The translations under genes and the position numbers were made by a program. From UCB3 sp964415605 (GTDB lineage Bacteria > Chloroflexota > Anaerolineae > Epilineales > Epilineaceae), in contig CAYQBA010000017.1 of assembly GCA_964415605.1 (NCBI GenBank), positions 1-40,713 of the forward strand: 40,713 nt of DNA. The letters run 5' to 3'. Below the pieces are notes generated by a model, which saw only the letters and a list, made by a program, of their open reading frames with translations, ran no database searches and was not told the DNA's origin. Shown here piece by piece: positions 1 to 9,005 of this stretch (its first letter is position 1; every line of letters begins with the position of its first letter).

Positions 1-39
1 GGGGCGGCGGGGCGCCCCCCCCCCCCCCCCCCCGGGGGG
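1..39. repeat. Homopolymer run at window edge (19 C then 6 G)
   Basis: Positions 15-33 are an unbroken run of 19 C, followed by six G at 34-39, with G-rich sequence on both sides. Nothing coding is credible here. A foldback-like homopolymer at the very edge suggests a contig end or sequencing artefact rather than biology. Confidence 0.7.
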
Positions 40-94
40 TGGGGGTGGCCGCAGCGCCGCCGAACCCATCAGCCCCAACCAGCCGTCGGTCGCC

Positions 95-138
95 GGGGAA
101 AAAGGCGGACGCCTCGATCTCAATCGATCGAGGCGTCC
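95..138 (-). terminator. Intrinsic terminator downstream of the dockerin gene
   Basis: Positions 107-118 and 127-138 form a perfect 12-bp inverted repeat (arm GGACGCCTCGAT) with an 8-nt loop. Read on the minus strand, the hairpin is followed by GCCTTTTTCCCC, a short T run. It lies about 115 bases beyond the stop codon of the dockerin-like gene at 255 and would end that transcript. Nothing else is supported in positions 40-254. Confidence 0.7.
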
Positions 139-254
139 ACTCCTCCCCCAGTTGTCAGTTGGCGGCCCTTGGCGCGTGGGCGCCCGCCCGATGGCGGCGC
201 CTCTCGCGATGCCCGCGCGCCGGGGGAACCCGCGCGCCGGCCGAGCCGTTGGTG

Positions 255-1544
255 CTAGCGGCGCAGCCCCCACGCCACCGCGGCCGCCGCGGCGCCGCCG
301 ACGACGAGCGCCAGCATCAGCAGGCTGGTGTGGCTGGCGTCGGCCGGTGCGGGCGTCGTCGCCGCGGGCGCCGACTCGGCCACCACGTCGCCGACGTCGA
401 AGCCGCCCACCGACGGCGGTGGGGTGGCCGTGGCCGACACCGGGCAGTTGCCCGAGACGGTCAGCGTCGGGTGCCGGTAGCAGATGGCGCTGTTGTCGCC
501 AGGGCCCGGGAAGCCGGGTCCCATGCCGGTGCTGGATGTACGGCAAGAGTACAGCAGGCCGGTGGTCGGCGGGCCGTTGTGCAGGCCGGTGGTCGAGCTG
601 TTGAGCGTCGCGTTGGTGGCCTCCGGGTTGCCCGGCCCGATCTGGGTGATCATCTCACCCGTGCGGTGGTAGAGGATCGACTGCATGTCCCAGATCACGG
701 CCGTCGAGCTGCCGGGGAAGTGCGAGACGTTGTTCCACTGGATGACCGTGCAAGCCGTGGCGCCGGCGCCGCAGAACGGCGACGAGCGCGGGCACGACGC
801 GAAGTACTGCGCCAGGATGTTCGTTGCGCCGCCCGGGTTGGCCGGATCGACGTCGAGGTCGTCGTGCAGGACCAGGAGGCGGTCACCCGGGTTCGTGCCC
901 GTCGTCGGGAGCGGGCAGTCGTTGGAGAGCGTGGTCGGCGACGTGTCGTCGGTCGTGGTCACGAAGCCGTTCGTCGACACCCGCAGTTGGGTGTTGTTGG
1001 TGCCGTAGAGGTTGAACGTCGTGCCCGCCGGCGCGCCGAGGGCGGCGAAGTCCACCAGGAACGACGAGTCGTCGCCGTTGCCGAGGATGGTGCCGGTGGC
1101 GGCGATGTCGACGAAGTTGAAGGCGCACACCGAGCCGGCCTCGGCCTGGTCGCGCAAGGTGTAACCGAAGGTGTCGGGGCCGACGAGGATGTCGAGCTTG
1201 TCGACGCCGTCGGGGACGCCCGGCGCGTCGTTCGGCCAGGCCTCGAGTCCGGTGCCGCCCGCGGCCTGCCAGCACGCGGGCTTCGCCACCTCGAGCGCCA
1301 GCGCGGCACCGTCGGCATCCTTCTCGATGACGCCGTCGCCGTCGGTGTCGGCCCGCATGTCGTTGCTCTCGTACCAGCCCTCCCACAGGGTGGCGTCCGC
1401 CTGGTTGACGCGGCCGTCGCTGTTGATGTCGAACGCCGCCACGTTGCACGTGGCCGGCTGGGCATCGGCGTGGCGGACGCCGAACGTCAAGCCGCCCACG
1501 AGGGCGGCGGTTGCGACGGCCATGGTGGCAATGAGTCGCTTCAT
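255..1544 (-). CDS. Secreted surface protein with dockerin-like repeats and C-terminal membrane anchor
   Basis: 429 residues. An N-terminal signal peptide (KRLIATMAVATAALVGGLTF) is followed at about residues 33-90 by two EF-hand-like dockerin calcium loops, seen as FDINSDGRVNQAD and ADTDGDGVIEKDADG. The middle is rich in Asn, Thr and Gly and contains VIQWNNVSHF and AVIWDMQSILYHRTG, which recall NIDO-like extracellular domains. The C-terminus has a Pro/Ala/Thr linker, one hydrophobic segment and two Arg (AWGLRR), consistent with a cell-surface anchor. Dockerins dock onto cohesins, and a cohesin protein lies at 34985 in this window. The start at 1544 is fixed by the signal peptide; an AGGAG lies rather far upstream. 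A terminator hairpin lies downstream. The substrate or role is unknown. Confidence 0.85.
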   Translation of the reverse strand: MKRLIATMAVATAALVGGLTFGVRHADAQPATCNVAAFDINSDGRVNQADATLWEGWYESNDMRADTDGDGVIEKDADGAALALEVAKPACWQAAGGTGLEAWPNDAPGVPDGVDKLDILVGPDTFGYTLRDQAEAGSVCAFNFVDIAATGTILGNGDDSSFLVDFAALGAPAGTTFNLYGTNNTQLRVSTNGFVTTTDDTSPTTLSNDCPLPTTGTNPGDRLLVLHDDLDVDPANPGGATNILAQYFASCPRSSPFCGAGATACTVIQWNNVSHFPGSSTAVIWDMQSILYHRTGEMITQIGPGNPEATNATLNSSTTGLHNGPPTTGLLYSCRTSSTGMGPGFPGPGDNSAICYRHPTLTVSGNCPVSATATPPPSVGGFDVGDVVAESAPAATTPAPADASHTSLLMLALVVGGAAAAAVAWGLRR

Positions 1545-1749
1545 GGGGGGTTCTCACTCCTGGTTGCGGCGATGACGCGGCGTGTCGGCATCCTGCGGCG
1601 CATCGATCGGGATGTGACCACGTCCAGCCCGACGCACTGATTCCGCAGGTAATAACGCACGATCCCGCCGAAAGATACTGCCACCCCGCGAAACACCGTC
1701 ACTTCGCGCGCGGGCCGGCGTCTGGCCCTCGCCGCGCCTCGGATCGCGA

Positions 1750-2706
1750 TCAGCGCGGAAAAAACGTCAGCGTGCTGCCGTGGTCGGCATCCGGGCCGAT
1801 CGCCGCCATCGTGGCGGCCACCGCCTCGGGCACCGGCAGGTCGTCGACGTACAGGCGGCGGAGGAGGTCCTCGGTCGCGACGTCGGTGCGCTCCGGCGAC
1901 ACCGGCTGGTCCCAGCTGACGAACGCCCGGGCGCCCTTGCCGACAAACGCCTCGGCCATCCGGGTGGACCGCAAGCCGTCGCAGCCCATCAGGATGACGA
2001 GCGGCGACCGCTCGAAGCGGCCGTTGAGGTCGGTCTCGATGAACCCGCCGCGGATGCCGAAGAAGAGCTTGCGCCCGTCGAACAGCTCGCCGCTGTCCGG
2101 CGTGGACGTGACCGGCGGCACGGCGCTGGCCCAATGCGCGGCCTCGTGGGTCGGGATGAGGTACTCGAACTCGTTGTAGACCGCCCCGACGCGCTTGGAG
2201 CGGATGGCATCGGCGTGCCGGCTCCACGTGAAGCGCTCCGCCGTGAACAGCGTGACGTCGTCGGCCAGCTCGGACACGCTGGCGGCCCGGCGTGCCGAGT
2301 GCGAGCGCAGGAGGATGAGGTCGTACGGGCGCGCGGGCAAGTTGCGGTACAGGTCGACGGTCACATCGCGGCCCGGCACGTAGTCCACGGCCAGCCCGGC
2401 GTCGGCGAGGATACCCGTGGCCGCCGCCACGAACGCCGGGTTGGGGTGCGTCAGGTCGAGCTGGTCGACGAAGAGCGCGCGCGGCGCGGCGGGCCGGCTG
2501 GTCAGCACGGCCACCGCGCCGAGCACGGCCATGCCGGCGAAGAGGAGGCCGGCCGTCCGGGCGCGCGACCCGACCGCCCCGCCGCCGGCGGCACCGGAAG
2601 CAACGGGCGTGGGAGCGCGCCTCGCCCCGGTGCGCCCCGGTTGCCGGCCGCCCGCCGGGGGCTCCGTGCCGCGCGCCGGGGGCGACGAGGCGCGCCCGCG
2701 GCTCAT
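1750..2706 (-). CDS. Membrane-anchored caspase-like (clan CD) protein
   Basis: 318 residues. A basic, Pro/Gly-rich cytoplasmic N-terminus leads to one membrane segment at about residues 52-70, then an extracytoplasmic domain. Two conserved-looking strand ends are visible: YDLILLRSHSA, placing a His at 136, and PLVILMGCDGL, placing a Cys at 242. It continues AEAFVGKGARAFVSWDQPVS. A His after one beta strand and a Cys after the next, followed by a helix and an 'A..FVSWD' strand, is the layout of caspase-like peptidases and of CHAT-like domains. The peptidase assignment is inferred from this pattern and no homologue search was run. It starts 27 bases after the Xaa-Pro peptidase gene and probably shares its transcript. 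The substrate is unknown. Confidence 0.65.
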   Translation of the reverse strand: MSRGRASSPPARGTEPPAGGRQPGRTGARRAPTPVASGAAGGGAVGSRARTAGLLFAGMAVLGAVAVLTSRPAAPRALFVDQLDLTHPNPAFVAAATGILADAGLAVDYVPGRDVTVDLYRNLPARPYDLILLRSHSARRAASVSELADDVTLFTAERFTWSRHADAIRSKRVGAVYNEFEYLIPTHEAAHWASAVPPVTSTPDSGELFDGRKLFFGIRGGFIETDLNGRFERSPLVILMGCDGLRSTRMAEAFVGKGARAFVSWDQPVSPERTDVATEDLLRRLYVDDLPVPEAVAATMAAIGPDADHGSTLTFFPR

Positions 2707-2733
2707 CGCCGCCCCGCCGATCCGCGCGCCACG

Positions 2734-3888
2734 TCAGCCCACGGTCACGAGGTCGCGCGGGAGCGTCGTGAGGCTCTCCCCGCCGGCGGCGGTGACCACC
2801 ACGTCGTCCTCGATGCGCACGCCGCCCAGGCCGGGAATGTAGACGCCGGGCTCGACCGTGAAGGTCATGCCCGCCTCAAGCGCCACGTGGCTCCCTTCGC
2901 GCATGTACGGCTCCTCGTGGCCCTCGAGGCCGAGGCCGTGGCCGGTGCGGTGCGTGAACCGCTCGCCGAGGCCGGCGTCGTCGATCACCTCGCGCGCCGC
3001 GCGGTCGACGTCCTGCCCGCTGGCCCCCGGCCGCACCGTCTCGCGGGCGACCCGCGCGGCGAGCTCGACCGTCTCGTACGCCCGCAGCAGCTCGGGATGC
3101 ACCGGTGCGCCGGCCACCGCCACCGTGCGCGTGATGTCGGAGAAGTAGCCGCCCGAAGCCGCGCCCCAGTCGATGGTGACGAGGTCGCCGGGCTCGAGCG
3201 CGCGGTCCGTCGGCGTCGCGTGCGGGTTGGCGCCGTTGGGACCGCCGGCGACGATCGGGGTGAACGGCACCTCGATGTCGGACCCCGCGCGCAGGAGCTG
3301 CACGAACAGCTCGTGGGCAATGGCCCGCTCGGTGACGCCCGCCCGCACCACGGGCAGCGTCGCCGTGTACGCGGCCTCGGCGATCTCGGCCGCGCGGCGC
3401 ATCGCGGCGATCTCGGCGGCGTCCTTGCGCATGCGCAGCTCGGCGAACACTTCGTCGGCATCGAAGACGCGCGGGCCATGGCCCGAGCGCGCCATGAGGT
3501 CGAGCTCGAGGAACCGCATGCGGCGGCCCTCGACCCCGAGCCAGACGCGCTCGCCCGTCGGCGCATCCTTGGGCGCGCCCTTGCGGGGTCGCGTGGCCTG
3601 GCGCAGGGCGGCCAGCGCCGCGGTGAACGCGGCGGCCGGCCCTTCGACGTCGTCGTAGGTGTGCAGGGCGACGTCGAAGCCCAGCCCCGCGGCCTTGCCG
3701 GCCTCGAAGCCGGGTGCGATCAGCCGCGGGGCGCCCGCCGCCGGCACGATCAGGACCACCGGCCGCTCGCTGAGGTGGAACGACAGCCCGGTGAAGTAGC
3801 GCAGGTTCGGGCCGGGGATGACCGCCACGGCATCGAGGTCGGCGTCGGCGGCGACAGCGCGCAGGCGGTCGAGGCGGCCGGCGGTCAT
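2734..3888 (-). CDS. Xaa-Pro aminopeptidase / M24 metallopeptidase
   Basis: 384 residues. The N-terminal creatinase-like domain (about 1-150) is followed by a pita-bread catalytic domain (about 155-384). The five M24 metal ligands are all present: D240 in VTIDWG, D251 in FSDITRT, H317 in TGHGLGLEGHE, E346 in TVEPGVY and E360 in VRIEDD. The enzyme should remove N-terminal residues ahead of proline, in the cytoplasm, using two metal ions. The chosen ATG at 3888 overlaps the TGA of the M1 aminopeptidase gene (ATGA), so the two peptidases are translationally coupled and likely cooperate in peptide turnover. An open frame extends upstream but only as a shadow of the M1 gene. Family assignment is secure; exact substrate preference is not. 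Confidence 0.93.
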   Translation of the reverse strand: MTAGRLDRLRAVAADADLDAVAVIPGPNLRYFTGLSFHLSERPVVLIVPAAGAPRLIAPGFEAGKAAGLGFDVALHTYDDVEGPAAAFTAALAALRQATRPRKGAPKDAPTGERVWLGVEGRRMRFLELDLMARSGHGPRVFDADEVFAELRMRKDAAEIAAMRRAAEIAEAAYTATLPVVRAGVTERAIAHELFVQLLRAGSDIEVPFTPIVAGGPNGANPHATPTDRALEPGDLVTIDWGAASGGYFSDITRTVAVAGAPVHPELLRAYETVELAARVARETVRPGASGQDVDRAAREVIDDAGLGERFTHRTGHGLGLEGHEEPYMREGSHVALEAGMTFTVEPGVYIPGLGGVRIEDDVVVTAAGGESLTTLPRDLVTVG

Positions 3889-6599
3889 CGGTCGGCCTCG
3901 TGGCCGTCGGCGGCGGGCGCCGGGTTCGGCGTCTCGATCATCGGCGTGGCCACCGCCACCGTCGCCGGCGCCGCGGCGGCCGGCGAATCCGCACCGGATG
4001 GGGTGCTGCCGTTGGCACCGGCACCGCCCCCCTCGTCGAGCTTGAGGCGCGCCTCGAGCTGCCCGACGCGGTCGGCCAGCTTGCGCAGGCGGGCCTGGAG
4101 GTCCTCGACGGTCTTCTCGGCGACGGCCGGCCGCGGCTCGGCGCCGGCCCGGATGGCGGCGACGGCGCGGTCCACTGCCACCTGCTCCTGGCGCGCCAGC
4201 GGCGCGCGGTAGGCGCTCAGCGCCGTCACGGCCTCGGCCGCCCGCATCGTCTCGAGCCCGGACACCGCCGCGGACCGCACGCGGCGGTTCGGGTCGCGGA
4301 GCAGGTCCACCAACGTCTCGACGATCTCTTCGCGCGTGCCCTTGTCGGCCTGGACGCGCCCGATCTCGGCCAGGGCGGCCACGGCCGCCGGGCGCGACCG
4401 CTCGGACGTGGCGCCGTAGCCGACGTGGTCGAGCAGGAGCGGCAGCGCGTCCTCGTGGCGGGACGCGGCCAGCCCGCGGAAGGCGCCGGCCTGGGCGATC
4501 CCGCCGTAGGCCTCGGTCCCGGCGGCGGCGATGAGGGTGTCGATGGGTGCGCCGTCGCGCTGGGCCCCGAGGGCCTCGTAGGCGGCGGCGGTGGCGTGGT
4601 ACGGCAGGCCGCCGGCCAGGCGCGCCTCGACGGCGGCGGTGATGCGCGCGTCGCGGTGGCCGGCGGCGGCGCGCAGGACCGGCGCCAGGGCGCGCGGGTC
4701 GTGCTCGTGCACGACCATTGCGGCCAGCCCCTCGACGGCGGCTTCGCTGCCGGCCGCGCCGAGCGCCTTGGCCCACTCGACGCGCACGCCCCAGAACGGC
4801 TCGGCGGCGTAGGCGGCGGTGACGGCCTCGATGGCGGATCGCCGGCCGGTCTCGGCCAGCTCGCGGCCGGCCAGGATGCGGCCGGTGACATCGGCGGCGC
4901 CGGTGAGCTGGGCCCGCAGGTACGGCTCGCCGGGGTTGAAGCTGAGCTTGTGGAGCACCTTGCCCAGCGGGTCGAACCGCACCTGCTCGGGCCTGGCGGC
5001 CATGGGGACGATCACGACCTGGCGGGCCTGGTCGACGCGGACGGCCTGGGTCCGCGTCGCGCCGCCGGCGACCCAGCCGACGTCGGTGGACAGGTCGAAC
5101 ACCGGGCCGCCGGCGGCGGGGTCGACCTGGGTCTGCTCGATGGTGAACGTGCCCTCGCCGCGCGCGGCGTCGTGTTTGAACGTGACCTTGAGGGCGGGGT
5201 AGCCGGCCGTGTGGAACCACTGGTCGAAGAACCGTCCGAGCGACCGCCCGGAATGCGCCTCCATGACGCGCCGGAAGTCCTCGGTCTCGACGACCTGGCC
5301 CGCGTACCGCGCCAGGTAGTCGCGCACCCCGGCCCAGAAGGCCTCGTCGCCGACCTCGCAGCGCAACGTGTGCAGCCGGCAGGCGCCGCCGGGGTAGAGG
5401 TGGGCGTCGTACATCTGCCAGGCGCTGTTGAACTCGCGGGTGACGATCGGCCGCTTGTAGCGCCCGTCGGCCTCGCCGAAGTAGGCGTGGGCGTCGCGGT
5501 AGAACTGGTACGCGCGCTCGTCGTCGCCGTCGGTGTCCTCGAACCACACGTGCTCGAGGTAGGTCGCCCACGACTCCTTGAGCCAGGCGTGCGCGTAGTC
5601 GCGGCACACCACGGCGTCGCCGAAGTAGCTGTGGGCCATCTCGTGCAGGTTGGTCTCGTCGACGGCGCGGGTGCGCTCGGGCGCCAGGACGGGATCCAGG
5701 ACATACTGGTCGTCCCACGTGACGAGCGAGATGTTCTCCATGGCGCCGCCGATGCCGGGCAGCGCGATCTGGTAGTACTTCGGGAACGGGAACGGCGTGC
5801 CGAGCTTGGCCGTCATCCACGCCAGCATGGCCTTGGTGCGGCCGAACGCGCGGTGGAGGTCGGCCTCGGTGTGCGGCCGGCACGCGAAGTAGGCCACGGG
5901 GCGGCCCTCGAACGCGCCGTCGTCGGCCTTGACGAAGTCGCCGATGGCGAAGCACGTCAGGTAGCTCGGGCACGGATGGTCCAGCCGCCAGTGGACGGTG
6001 TGCGTGCCGTCGTCGTGCGCGGCGCGGCCGACTTCGAGGCCGTTGGCCAGGATCGTGTAGCGCGCGTCGGCACGCAGGCGGATGTCGAGGCGGGGCCGGG
6101 CGCTGGGCTGGTCGACGCACGGCAGCCAGTGCCGGGCGCGCTCGGTCTCGTGGTCGGTGGCGGCCCACCACGGGGCGTCGGGATACGCCTCGGTCGGCCG
6201 CGAGAAGTAGAGGCCGGCGGTGGGCTGGGTCACGCGATAGGTGACCGCCGCGCGGCGGGTGGCGCCGGACGCCAGCGGGGTCGCCCAGTGGATGTCGAGG
6301 GTCAGGCCGTCGTAGTCCCACGAGAGGGGATGGCCGTCGGGATCGGCGACGGCGACGTCGGCCAGGTCGACGGCATCGAGCTTGAGGCGGGCGGCGCCGG
6401 CGCGGCGGGCCTGGACGGTCGTGGTGACGGTGCCGGCGCACTGCTCATCGGCGAGGTCGACGGCGAGGTCGATGTCGAGGTGGATGGGCTCGAGCTCGAG
6501 GTCGGGGGGGTAGTGCTTCTCCGCGCCGGGCAGGGTGAAGTCGCCGGCGGCGCCGGCCTTGTGCGCGGCGCAGGCGTGGAGGGTGCTCGCGGAAGTCAT
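3885..6599 (-). CDS. M1 family zinc aminopeptidase with C-terminal HEAT-like repeats
   Basis: 904 residues. The M1 signature is complete: GAMEN exopeptidase motif at 285-289, zinc site HEMAH at 319-323 and the third ligand Glu at about 342 in LKESWATY. The region before it (about 35-235) is the beta-saddle domain, with WLPCVDQPSARP in place of the more usual PCFDEP. Residues about 590-820 are alpha-helical repeats resembling HEAT repeats (for example DPNRRVRSAAVSGLETM). A short coiled coil (KLADRVGQLEARLKLDE) and a low-complexity Ala/Pro tail follow. It removes N-terminal amino acids from peptides. No signal peptide is evident. The stop overlaps the start of the M24 peptidase gene. ATG 6599 is the best start although no strong ribosome site is visible. 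Confidence 0.93.
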   Translation of the reverse strand: MTSASTLHACAAHKAGAAGDFTLPGAEKHYPPDLELEPIHLDIDLAVDLADEQCAGTVTTTVQARRAGAARLKLDAVDLADVAVADPDGHPLSWDYDGLTLDIHWATPLASGATRRAAVTYRVTQPTAGLYFSRPTEAYPDAPWWAATDHETERARHWLPCVDQPSARPRLDIRLRADARYTILANGLEVGRAAHDDGTHTVHWRLDHPCPSYLTCFAIGDFVKADDGAFEGRPVAYFACRPHTEADLHRAFGRTKAMLAWMTAKLGTPFPFPKYYQIALPGIGGAMENISLVTWDDQYVLDPVLAPERTRAVDETNLHEMAHSYFGDAVVCRDYAHAWLKESWATYLEHVWFEDTDGDDERAYQFYRDAHAYFGEADGRYKRPIVTREFNSAWQMYDAHLYPGGACRLHTLRCEVGDEAFWAGVRDYLARYAGQVVETEDFRRVMEAHSGRSLGRFFDQWFHTAGYPALKVTFKHDAARGEGTFTIEQTQVDPAAGGPVFDLSTDVGWVAGGATRTQAVRVDQARQVVIVPMAARPEQVRFDPLGKVLHKLSFNPGEPYLRAQLTGAADVTGRILAGRELAETGRRSAIEAVTAAYAAEPFWGVRVEWAKALGAAGSEAAVEGLAAMVVHEHDPRALAPVLRAAAGHRDARITAAVEARLAGGLPYHATAAAYEALGAQRDGAPIDTLIAAAGTEAYGGIAQAGAFRGLAASRHEDALPLLLDHVGYGATSERSRPAAVAALAEIGRVQADKGTREEIVETLVDLLRDPNRRVRSAAVSGLETMRAAEAVTALSAYRAPLARQEQVAVDRAVAAIRAGAEPRPAVAEKTVEDLQARLRKLADRVGQLEARLKLDEGGGAGANGSTPSGADSPAAAAPATVAVATPMIETPNPAPAADGHEADR

Positions 6600-6906
6600 G
6601 GGGTTGCCTCGGCGGGATGGATGGGTTCGGCGCTGCGGGGCGGGCGGGCTCGGCCGACAGGGATCGTCGGGTGATCGCGTGGCATCGCGTGCTCACACGC
6701 GGTGCCGCATAGTTTCGTCCCGCCCCGCGTGGGATGCAAACCCGGCCAGGAGTGAGCGGGGCGCCGGCAGACGCCGTTGTCAGGGCGTGCCCCGGGCAAG
6801 GACGGTTGCGAGGCGCGTCCGCGGCAAGGGGGGTTCCGAGACGATCCGATGGTCTGCCGGTCGATCGCCTTTTTCGGCACCCGGGGACGCTTCCGAGACG
6901 GGCGCG
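6600..6906. other. Intergenic region upstream of the M1 aminopeptidase
   Basis: 307 bases between the yvcK stop and the M1 gene start, both on the minus strand. It must hold the M1 promoter unless yvcK transcription reads through, but no convincing -35/-10 pair was found. A 10-base direct repeat (TTCCGAGACG) occurs at 6834 and 6891. No RNA gene or small ORF is supported. Confidence 0.4.
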
Positions 6907-8181
6907 CTACTTCTCGGGCTGCTTGACGAGCCGCATGACGGCCTCGGCCAGCCGGGCGGGGTCGTGGTGGGTGGGGATGGCGGGGCTCGCCAGGTCGGCG
7001 GTGACCAGGCGCGGGGCGCGGGCGCCGCCGCCCGCGGACAGGCTGGGCATGACGCGGGTGACGGGGGCGCCGGCGGGGAGGGGGCGGCTGATGTCGGCGT
7101 TGGCCAGGACGTGGTCGACGACGCCGTCGCCGATGTGCCGGCGGAGGGCGTCGACGTGCGCCTGGAGGTCGTAGCCGTCGGTCTCGCCGGGTTGGGTGGC
7201 CACGTTGGCGACGTAGACGACGGGCGCGGCGGTGGCGGTCAGCGCGGCGGTGATGTCGGGCACGAGGAGGTTGGGCAGGACGCTGGTGTACAGGCTGCCG
7301 GGGCCGAGCACGACGAGGTCGGCGTCGAGGATGGCGGCGACGGCCTCGGGGAAGGCGGGGGGCGCGGCGGGCTCGAGGAACACCCGGCGAATCGGGGCGT
7401 CGCCGTGCGGGACGTTGGACTCGCCGGCCATGACGCGGTCGTCGGCGAGCTCGGCGTACAGCGTGACGTGGGCGGTGGTGGACGGCACGATGCGCCCGGC
7501 AACGGCAAGCACGCGGCTGGCCGCGCGCAAGGCGCTCTCGAAGCTGCCGGTGATGCCGACCATGGCCACGATGAAGAGGTTGCCGAAGGCGTGGCCGCCG
7601 AGTTCGCCCTGGCCGAAGCGGTACTGGAAGAGGCTCTCCATCAGGGGTTCGGTCTCGGCCAGGGCGGCGATGCACTGCCGGAAGTCGCCGGGCGGCTGGA
7701 CGCCGAGGCTGCGGCGGAGGCGGCCGCTGCTGCCGCCGTCGTCGGCCACGGTCACGACGGCGGTGATGTTGCCGGTGTGGTGCTTGAGGCCGCGCAGCAA
7801 TGTCGACAACCCGGTGCCGCCGCCGATGGCGACGATCTTGGGGCTGGCCTTCTGCCGGCGGCGGCGGTCGACGAGGTCGACGAGGCGGCCGGAGGCGCGC
7901 GAGCGGGCGGCTTCGACGAGCGAGCGGTTGAGTCCGACGAGGCCGGCGGTGGCCAGGCCGGCGCCGGCAAGGCCGAACACGGCGGCGCGAGCGGCCTGGG
8001 GCAGGAACTGCAGGGTGGAGACGGCGACGGCGGTCTGCAGCCCGGCCGGCACGGTGACGGTCTCGTAGATGTGGATGAGCAGGTCGGCGATGCCGAGGGC
8101 AAGCAGGGTGATGCCGCCCAGGAGCAGGCCGAGCCAGCGCTTGACCTGCATGCCGGGGATGAGCCACTTGCGGGAGAACAT
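6907..8181 (-). CDS. yvcK: YvcK/CofD-like UDP-GlcNAc-binding gluconeogenesis factor with membrane N-terminus
   Basis: 424 residues. Two hydrophobic segments at about 15-35 and 64-84 anchor the protein, then a CofD/YvcK Rossmann-like domain begins with KIVAIGGGTGLSTLLRGLK (GGGTG at 120-124). Further family motifs are VTVADDGGSSGRLR, PPGDFRQCIAALAE and LGPGSLYTSVLPNLLV. YvcK proteins bind UDP-GlcNAc and control carbon flux into cell-wall precursors and cell shape during gluconeogenic growth. They lack the deazaflavin pathway role of true CofD. The membrane-anchored form fits a membrane site of action. It lies 30 bases after lemA and appears co-transcribed with it. The usual neighbours rapZ and whiA are absent from this window. 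Confidence 0.92.
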   Translation of the reverse strand: MFSRKWLIPGMQVKRWLGLLLGGITLLALGIADLLIHIYETVTVPAGLQTAVAVSTLQFLPQAARAAVFGLAGAGLATAGLVGLNRSLVEAARSRASGRLVDLVDRRRRQKASPKIVAIGGGTGLSTLLRGLKHHTGNITAVVTVADDGGSSGRLRRSLGVQPPGDFRQCIAALAETEPLMESLFQYRFGQGELGGHAFGNLFIVAMVGITGSFESALRAASRVLAVAGRIVPSTTAHVTLYAELADDRVMAGESNVPHGDAPIRRVFLEPAAPPAFPEAVAAILDADLVVLGPGSLYTSVLPNLLVPDITAALTATAAPVVYVANVATQPGETDGYDLQAHVDALRRHIGDGVVDHVLANADISRPLPAGAPVTRVMPSLSAGGGARAPRLVTADLASPAIPTHHDPARLAEAVMRLVKQPEK

Positions 8182-8211
8182 CGGGGAGCAGCGGTGCGTT
8201 GCGGCGGAGCC

Positions 8212-8781
8212 CTAGCCGGCCGTCGGCTTCCCGAAGCTCACCGACACCTCCTGCTCGGCCTCGGCCGGAGCGTCGAAGAACGCCTCGGCGCCGAAGCCCA
8301 GCGGACCGGCGACGAGGACGCCGGGGATGGTGCTGACGGTGTTGTTGTAGGCGAGGACGCGGGCGTTGTAGTAGTTCCGCGCGTAGGCGATCTTGTCCTC
8401 GGTGTCCTTGAGCTGGGCCTGCAGGTCGATGAAGTTCTGGTTGGCTTTCAGGTCAGGGTAGTTCTCCGCCACCGCGTACAGGCTGACGAGGGCGCGCGTC
8501 AGCTCGGCGTTGGCCTCCGCCGCTTGCGCTGCCGTGCGGGCGGCCTGCACCCCGGCGCGCGCCTTGGTGACGCTGTCGAAGGTCTCGCGCTCGTGGCTGG
8601 CGTAGCCCTTGACCGTTTCGACCAGGTTGGGAATCAGGCTGGCGCGCCGCTGGAGCTGCACCTCGACGGCGCTCCAGGCCTCCTTCACGCCCAGTCGGCC
8701 GCGCACCAGAGAGTTGTACAGCATGACCGCGGCCGCGATCAACCCGACGATGACGACGATGACGACGGCAATCCCGCTCAT
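8212..8781 (-). CDS. lemA: LemA family protein
   Basis: 189 residues. One N-terminal membrane helix (about 3-24) is followed by a helical cytoplasmic or surface domain with family motifs: YNSLVRGRLGVKEAWSAVEV, QRRASLIPNLVETVKGYASH, and EDKIAYARNYYNARVLAYNN. LemA proteins are membrane-bound helical bundles of poorly known function, often next to DUF2207 or TPM-domain genes, and a DUF2207 gene lies immediately upstream here. The start at 8781 is supported by a strong GAGGAGGT ribosome site. A TACAAT -10-like box lies about 43 bases upstream of the start codon, so the gene may have its own promoter in addition to any read-through. Confidence 0.95.
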   Translation of the reverse strand: MSGIAVVIVVIVGLIAAAVMLYNSLVRGRLGVKEAWSAVEVQLQRRASLIPNLVETVKGYASHERETFDSVTKARAGVQAARTAAQAAEANAELTRALVSLYAVAENYPDLKANQNFIDLQAQLKDTEDKIAYARNYYNARVLAYNNTVSTIPGVLVAGPLGFGAEAFFDAPAEAEQEVSVSFGKPTAG

Positions 8782-8823
8782 CTCTGCGATACCTCCTCGA
8801 CTCTAGGGATGCGATTGGAAAGG

Positions 8824-8829
8824 ATTGTA
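8824..8829 (-). promoter_or_regulatory. Possible -10 box (TACAAT) for lemA
   Basis: TACAAT on the minus strand, ahead of the GAGGAGGT ribosome site of lemA. The same hexamer occurs ahead of the DUF2207 gene (10870-10875) and the NTR-like gene (12209-12214), on the same strand. No good -35 was found. Confidence 0.35.
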
Positions 8830-8911
8830 AACGACACGCGTGGGCGTGGAAGCCTCTTCCACTCCGACATGTTGGCAGACTGCGCGGCGCAACGACACGC
8901 GTGGGCGTGGA
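8830..8911. repeat. Pair of 21-bp perfect direct repeats between DUF2207 and lemA
   Basis: Positions 8830-8850 and 8891-8911 are identical over 21 bases and share the core ACACGCGTGGGCGTGG, which includes the palindrome CACGCGTG. The copies start 61 bases apart, in the same orientation, immediately upstream of the lemA -10-like box. They could be paired regulator sites or a small duplication. The remainder of the gap (8912-9005) shows nothing else. Confidence 0.6.
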
Positions 8912-9005
8912 CCCCTCGGCAGCGCTGCGACGCCTTGGCCGTTGTGGACCCACCGGCAGGCGCAAGCGTGCGTGACGCGCCGATTCGGCCTCGTCGTCCT
9001 CCCGG

